DNA of 64,000 bases, taken from assembly GCF_032854445.1 (NCBI RefSeq), contig NC_088297.1:2089403-2153402 (forward strand), read 5' to 3'. Each line of letters starts with the position of its first letter. Within the stretch, counting starts at the first letter, position 1. A model generated the notes under the pieces. It was not told where the DNA came from. It worked only from the letters and a program-made list of their open reading frames with translations, and made no database searches. This DNA comes from Liolophura sinensis (lineage: Eukaryota > Mollusca > Polyplacophora > Chitonida > Chitonidae). The position numbers and the translations under genes are program-made. Of the stretch, positions 58,822 to 64,000 are shown in pieces.

Positions 58822-60390
58822 AAAAAAATCTGGGTTGCAAGTAACATTTGCGGATTGTACACTTTGTAACAGTTTATTCAATCTTCTCTTGATCGTTAAA
58901 CGGAAATGCCAACTGTCCGGGGGAGGGGGAAGCATTTCAACTCTGGTTAAACATGTTCAATATCTCCATCGCTCAGGATATCCACGAAAATTTGCAAACC
59001 TTATCATTTTTTTTTTATATTTTCAGTTAACACGGCTTTGCACATGTGTATCCTTTCCTAATTGTCGCATGTGGGTATTAATCATTGTCAGCGTCTTAGC
59101 AAACCTAGCCAAACGTTTCGGCTTGGTCTCGGCACCAGCATATAGATGTACATAGTTCATGTTTGATGTTTTGTGGTCTAAAGGAGTAATTTCTGAACTT
59201 ATACATCTGTGTTTGCAATATGTACAGATATCATTTAATATCGGTCTCAAGGCCTATTCACACAGGCACACAAACTGAATGGTGACTGCATTGAAAGCAT
59301 ATAGCTTGTTATGTTTTGTAAAATCTAACCCCCATATTAGCACGTTTTTGAGCGCTGATAAGTTTACCAGTAGTTGCAATCTTCCCGTGAATAGTCGTGG
59401 GGGAGAAAGGAGAGCGGGGCTATCATCTCCTGTAAGCATGGATTAGATTCGAATAAATACAAGATAAATCAATGCCGTTAAAATATTCTTGGCAGGAATA
59501 ATGCCTCTTACTCGGAAGACACTTTGATCGGTTGTTGCATTGTGCATATCTATCATTTTATTGCGGAAAGGATTTTCTTTGTTTCAAGGCTTCAAGACTT
59601 GCCGAGGTTATTTTAATGGAACTGTATATGGTAAGACAGGAATGATATAATAGTAAGAAAAACTTTTTTTTAGTGAACAATCGTTATTCGCATTTTTCCT
59701 TCCGCAGTCGTAGAAATTAAGAAAGTGCTGATAAGCTCCATGTAGGTTGGACAAATGAATTGCCAAGAGTGGACGTTCATTACCAGTTATGTCCTCATCT
59801 CCAAAGAACTTTCGTACATTGTCTAGGACAACATGTGTAAACTGAAGAGCTGATCTCACTTGTCTGGTTTGTCGACTGTTGTTTTTAGACATGCGGTTTT
59901 AGAATTCCAGTGCAGAACACGCCTGGCCAAACCTTCAAAGCTATTCTTGCAAAGTCATGGATATCAGAGCTGTGGATATAATGAAATGAAGTGTGGGACC
60001 ACTGTTTTACGACACAAATTGCGCCTGAGGAAACTTTGGTGACAAGGTATAGCGAAAAGATACGTCACCTGGCATAGTAAATGCGTTTGGGCGAAGTATT
60101 GGGTGTATGTAAAACCGGCTTCACGTGGAATTCGGGCACAGACGAACAGGGATCTACAACAGCGACATACATATACTGTTCTCGTAGTCTTGGTAACTAC
60201 CAACACTCTCACTAAAATAACTATAGTTTAAAGCAGTGTGATTTTTGATTAGCAAGTGCTTATTCTCTTGTCGAAATCTGGAAGTGTATAGATGTAAAGC
60301 TATGCTCTTGTTATAGGTTTAGTATTCTCTTACAAGTGCAAATCTAGAGGAGTGTAGATGTGAGGCTGACCTCTGGTTTTTCGTTGCCAG
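58822..60390. other. Inter-exon intron, gene R
   Basis: No gene seen; short open frames only. It contains the AATAAA at 59452-59457. Confidence 0.45.
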
Positions 60391-60914
60391 TGCCGGGCCT
60401 GGAAACATTGCCAGAGGAGGGTGACGGGGTCAGTGACTGGCTGGCCGGCCACCGCGGGCCGCAGGACAACATCTACAAGACGCGCAAATCACGTATCCTC
60501 AACGCCGAGCGCATGCCGAGACAGACGGTGACAAATATGATATCTGGTGCAGGAACCTTTGAGCGGTGGCTCTGGAGCCAGAACGGCGGGTCAAGAGAGA
60601 GCATCGCAGACATCCCACCTCAACAACTTGACCTGTATCTGGCTGACTTTTACTCCACCATTACCCGTTCTCCTGGGGTAGATTACAAAGTGGAGTCTTT
60701 CCAGGCCCTGAAAGGGAACATCAATCGCTACCTGCAGGCTGCTAACTATCCCGAGTGCCCCAAGTCATCGCAGATGTTTGCCAAGAGCAGGGATGCTTAC
60801 CACTATCGTAGAAAAAGACTAGCGGCAAGCCAGAGCTGTCGCAATCCTCACACATTCAGGCCATCAAACGTGACAAATATCTTAAGTGCTACGCCTCCTG
60901 ACCAACCTCTATGA
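60391..60914 (+). CDS. Gene R variable terminal exon 2, Crypton-type domain (subgroup D)
   Basis: 524 bases (3n+2), acceptor tctggtttttcgttgccag with a CTGAC likely branch point about 26 bases upstream, phase 1. Linker PGLETLPEEGDGVSDWLAG. The domain: RILNAERMPRQTVTNMISGA, GTFERWLWSQNGGSRESIAD, IPPQQLDLYLADFYSTI, SPGVDYKVESFQALKGNI, NRYLQAANYPECPKSSQMF, AYHYRRKRLA. A 30-residue tail ends PPDQPL before the stop. It is closest to the next exon and to 42528-43021 in gene M. It is GC-rich compared with the surrounding intron, as are the other subgroup D exons. Confidence 0.83.
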
Positions 60915-62163
60915 CAGTAAGGTACTCGTAGTTCAGTTGTTTAGAACATCCTCTCGAATTAACATGAACGAAGTGCATGCTGTTTGCTGGGATATTCGGA
61001 ATTGTCAGGTCAAGAGAAATGATCTTCAACAAGTGTGGAAGCTGCACCACATGTTTCAAATGCCCCGGTTTTGTACGTCAATTGCGGGGCTTTAGCTGTC
61101 GTCCGGTTGTCCGGTATTTCGGTTGGATACTAGGATTAGCTCTAGATCATTTCCTATTGCCTTGTGAACATGGTGTATTATTTCAAGCGTGACATTACTT
61201 TGCTTGAGTTGGTAATCGTTGTGCATCACTCTGTGATGTACAACAGTAGACGTTGTACATTTGGAGAAAGCAGCCAGCCATTAATTACAATAATAGCTTA
61301 TATCACAATCTGGATATTTTGTTCCTTTTTTGGTTACATGTACTCTGGTAAACAGCTGTGATGGATCCGTTGTCACGAAGGTTCCGAAGATCAGGAAATT
61401 GCTGAAGTCGATAGTTTATGCTTTAGCCAAATTAACTTGAAGTCCCTTGAAACCGGGCGTTAATCTTCACCAGGTTTACTTGATCTGCGAAACAATTACA
61501 TGTTGCTGTGTTTTGATCATATCGCTTTGTATTCGTTTCTTTAAAAAAGCGACGCTGGTCACGGATAAATTGATTATGTGCATTTGCTAGCTTGTTTAGA
61601 ATCTCAAAATTAGTTTCCTCCATGCCACACTTGCCACTGCCTGTACTTGTAGCAGACCATAATCAACAGTTGACTCACTGGAGCGTTAATTGGTGGTATT
61701 CACTAGATATATGTGTGCTCCGTGGGCTCATCGATGAATCGGACTATACTGACTGTGCGCTGTACCATTGGGAAACGTTGGTGTGGGCGTCGACGTTCAA
61801 TTCCACCAAAATGCAAAAAAAAAAAAAAAATAGATAAATCAACAAATCAGTTAAAAAAATAAAAAGCTGACAGTGCAAGTGAATTTAATATTCCGGTGAA
61901 AACGGGAAAGGGCGATGAATAATGGAATCTGTTTTGTATGGGTTTTGGGTACGTATATGCTAAGCATTTCCATTCACCCGTTTAGTGGAAATCTGCATGT
62001 GCCTTAAAGGACACATGTGACGGACGTGTTGACGTCATGTTTAACTTAATTCCCTTTCCATGGAATGAAGAACGTGTAGAATAATGGAAAACACACAGAT
62101 AAAAACATTGAATGCATGTTTAAATATAGTTAAATATCCCAATCATGAAAATATCATGAACAG

Positions 62164-62320
62164 TTAGAATTAAACCCTGACTGAGGTAAATTGACAAGAG
62201 GCTGTATTTCACGGGTTAAGTGTGGCCATTTGCCAGCTATCGCACTGTTTTCGCTGCTCTCTGATAGAGAGGTCTTACTCTCTGTGCTGTACGTCTTCAA
62301 TTATATTCTATTCCGGCATA
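62164..62320 (+). repeat. Shared non-coding element 1, copy d
   Basis: Phrases: ttagaattaaaccctgactg, aggtaaattgacaagaggct, tggccatttgccagctatcg, actctctgtgctgtacgtct, tcaattatattctat. It is very like copy b at 31280-31421 in gene M. Confidence 0.65.
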
Positions 62321-62504
62321 ATGAAAGGCCATCGGTTGCAGTCAAAGCATAACTGAGATACATATTTATTTATCGACCACTGATATTCTAGCATGATACA
62401 CGATTTGAATACCGATTTCACTCATTCGCCAGGAACATGCTTTGCGTCTTTCCTACATCCCTTTGTATGATTCCGCCCTAGTTTCGTATATCACATGTAT
62501 GTGC

Positions 62505-62650
62505 TTTTGTAGTTCTTTAGTAATTTGTGTTTAACGTCGTTTTTGGAATTGGCGTTGCGATTATTGACCCGAAACGCCTTCATTGGTTGACGGCTGATAT
62601 ACGAATGCCTGTTTCGACGCATGGATTCTATGTCTTTATTATGTATGTTT
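62505..62650 (+). repeat. Shared non-coding element 2, copy b
   Basis: Phrases: agttctttagtaatttgtgt, gtttttggaattggcgttgc, ttcattggttgacggctgat, tgcctgtttcgacg. The partner is at 27605-27760; in both places the order is element 1, element 2, Crypton exon. Confidence 0.6.
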
Positions 62651-62899
62651 GATAGTGAATCATCAAACTGTTCTACGGGAATAATGGAATATACCCATGT
62701 TCAGATCTGAGACCTGAATTGTCAGATTTGATCATGAAAAGTCATGAGTGTTTATTTTGAAATAGCAGCGGTAAGCTTGTAGAAACATACCCGGACCGTG
62801 ATAAAGCACCTTCGTACGGACTCCTGATTATTTGTAATAGGAGAGCGTTTTTCTTTTCCGCCATGTCCACAGCTAACTCTCGGTATTTCTCGTTGCCAG

Positions 62900-63441
62900 T
62901 GTCGAGTGTGGAACCTATCAAGGGAAGAGCCGAGAGTTGCGTGGACTACAATGTTGTGCTAGTGCATTCTTCTCCAGGGGACCATGCGCGGAGGAAGTCT
63001 CGGATTGTCAGCGCGGACAGGCTTCCCAAGCAGACCCTCAGTAATATGCTGTCCGGAGCAGGGACGTTTGAGAGATGGTTGTGGAACCAGCCGGGCACTG
63101 AACGTCAAAATATTGTGGATATGTCCCCTGACCAGCTGGATCAGTACCTCGCGGACTTTTTCACTACCGTCACCAGAACCCCAGGACTTGACTACAAGGT
63201 CGAGTCTTTCCAGGCCCTCAAGGTCAATATAGACCGGTACTTCAAGGAGGCCCACTATCCGGAGTCCCTGAAGACTTCACCGCTGTTCGCGCGAAGTCGA
63301 GCGGCATACTCGCGCCGCAGACGGCATCTTGCACTCAGTCAGTCAAACCAGGCTGCTCTACACTACTCTGTCAGCATGCCGCCAGGACTAGGACAGGTTA
63401 ACGTTTTACTAGGGCCACAAGGAACTGACAATCTGAATTGA
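62900..63441 (+). CDS. Gene R variable terminal exon 3, Crypton-type domain (subgroup D)
   Basis: 542 bases (3n+2), acceptor ggtatttctcgttgccag, phase 1. The linker is about 45 residues. The domain: RIVSADRLPKQTLSNMLSGA, GTFERWLWNQPGTERQNIVD, MSPDQLDQYLADFFTTV, RTPGLDYKVESFQALKVNI, DRYFKEAHYPESLKTSPLF, AYSRRRRHLALSQS. The tail ends LGPQGTDNLN before the stop. ATTAAA at 63500-63505, about 60 bases past the stop, is a plausible poly(A) signal. A linker opening of SSVEPIKGRAES differs from its sister at 60.4 kb. It is the last variable exon in the window, and more may lie to the right. Confidence 0.83.
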
Positions 63442-64000
63442 AGTTAGGTGTTGTAATAATGTGTGGCGGTTCGTGGTGAAGCGCTCATGGACGTTCTGGA
63501 TTAAAGTCAGATGGTTGCGGAGCCCCAAGGGAGTTTGAATGGGTGAATGTGTGAAAGGGTTATACAGAGGAACAAGGACGCACAACTCACACGGACAGCA
63601 ACGTGAATAGCTCAGTTTGCTGGATCTACAATTAGAGGTAGCCATATGCATCTGGCATAGAGGCTCTGTTAAACAAGGAAAGACAAAACTAGACCGAAAT
63701 GTCCATATGTATCGAATAAGTAGCCAGTACAAAGTTTAGAAAGGATACGTTTTTATTGATTTTTTTTTTTTGATTTATTTATTTTTTTGATGGCTGTCGT
63801 CTGACTGAAAAATTGACGTTATACATACATATACATATTTTTGTGAGGGTGTATAACGGAACTAACGCAGTCCAAAGTGTACAGTGTAAAAGCGCACTCT
63901 GCGAAGATCGAAAGGCAGCCATCTTATCAATTTTAACCAATTAGCTGCGAGTTATTTCTATAACGCCAGGACGCATCTGTTTTCACTTACGTCGCCTGAA
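63442..64000. other. Right flank
   Basis: No further exon is seen. It contains the ATTAAA noted for the last exon, a T-rich run (63750-63790) and unremarkable sequence to the window edge. Confidence 0.5.

Larger units (their letters stand above)
60915..62899. other. Inter-exon intron, gene R
   Basis: No gene seen. It contains poly-A (61816-61830), element-1 copy d (62164-62320) and element-2 copy b (62505-62650). A poly(A)-like AATAAA lies at 61858-61863. Confidence 0.5.

Overview
This window is animal nuclear DNA: AT-rich, with genes split by GT-AG introns, tRNA-derived SINE-like repeats, AATAAA-tailed interspersed repeats and many minisatellites. No bacterial operon, rRNA or CRISPR array is visible. 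A marine lophotrochozoan, most likely a mollusc, is my best guess. It rests on the repeat style and on the abundance of Crypton/KIAA1958-like tyrosine-recombinase domains in such genomes, not on a marker gene.

The main content is a cluster of three paralogous genes, named here L (left, minus strand), M (middle, plus) and R (right, plus). Each has the same two constant 5' exons. Exon A is short and starts with a conserved ATG, giving 145 coding bases in all three copies. Exon B is about 600-690 bp and encodes a Ser/Pro-rich, presumably nuclear linker with a VVVKEEP SUMO-type motif. Exon B ends at a phase-1 donor. Downstream lies a series of candidate alternative last exons. Each begins at a 3' splice acceptor in phase 1 and runs to its own stop codon. 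Thirteen of these (one in L, nine in M, three in R so far) encode variants of one domain, the N-terminal SAM-like core-binding domain of Crypton-type tyrosine recombinases (signatures FERWLW, IPPxELDxYLAEFF, PNGxNY, YLxxxNYP). None carries the catalytic half. L has a second kind of last exon encoding a short, very basic domain. All the arithmetic agrees: exon B is a multiple of 3 in each gene, and every terminal exon is 3n+2, so any B-to-terminal join stays in frame.

Layout: 1-1678 is flank with a SINE remnant. 1679-14117 is gene L, with its Crypton exon distal, its basic exon proximal, and a 59-bp minisatellite between them. 14118-17216 is the divergent spacer between L and M, with one orphan ORF on the minus strand. 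17217-45485 is gene M: exons A and B, a long intron with 86-bp and 46-bp minisatellites, then nine Crypton exons at about 23.6, 25.9, 28.7, 30.5, 31.9, 34.5, 37.5, 42.5 and 45.0 kb. 45486-51559 is a spacer. 51560-63441 is gene R: exons A and B, then Crypton exons at 58.3, 60.4 and 62.9 kb. The R array may continue past the right edge.

The inferred system is a domesticated transposon DNA-binding domain multiplied into a cassette array. Alternative terminal-exon choice would attach different DNA-binding modules to one shared N-terminal region, an architecture like insect lola or mod(mdg4) but with a recombinase-derived module. Splicing and DNA binding are inferred from sequence only; no transcript evidence is available here.
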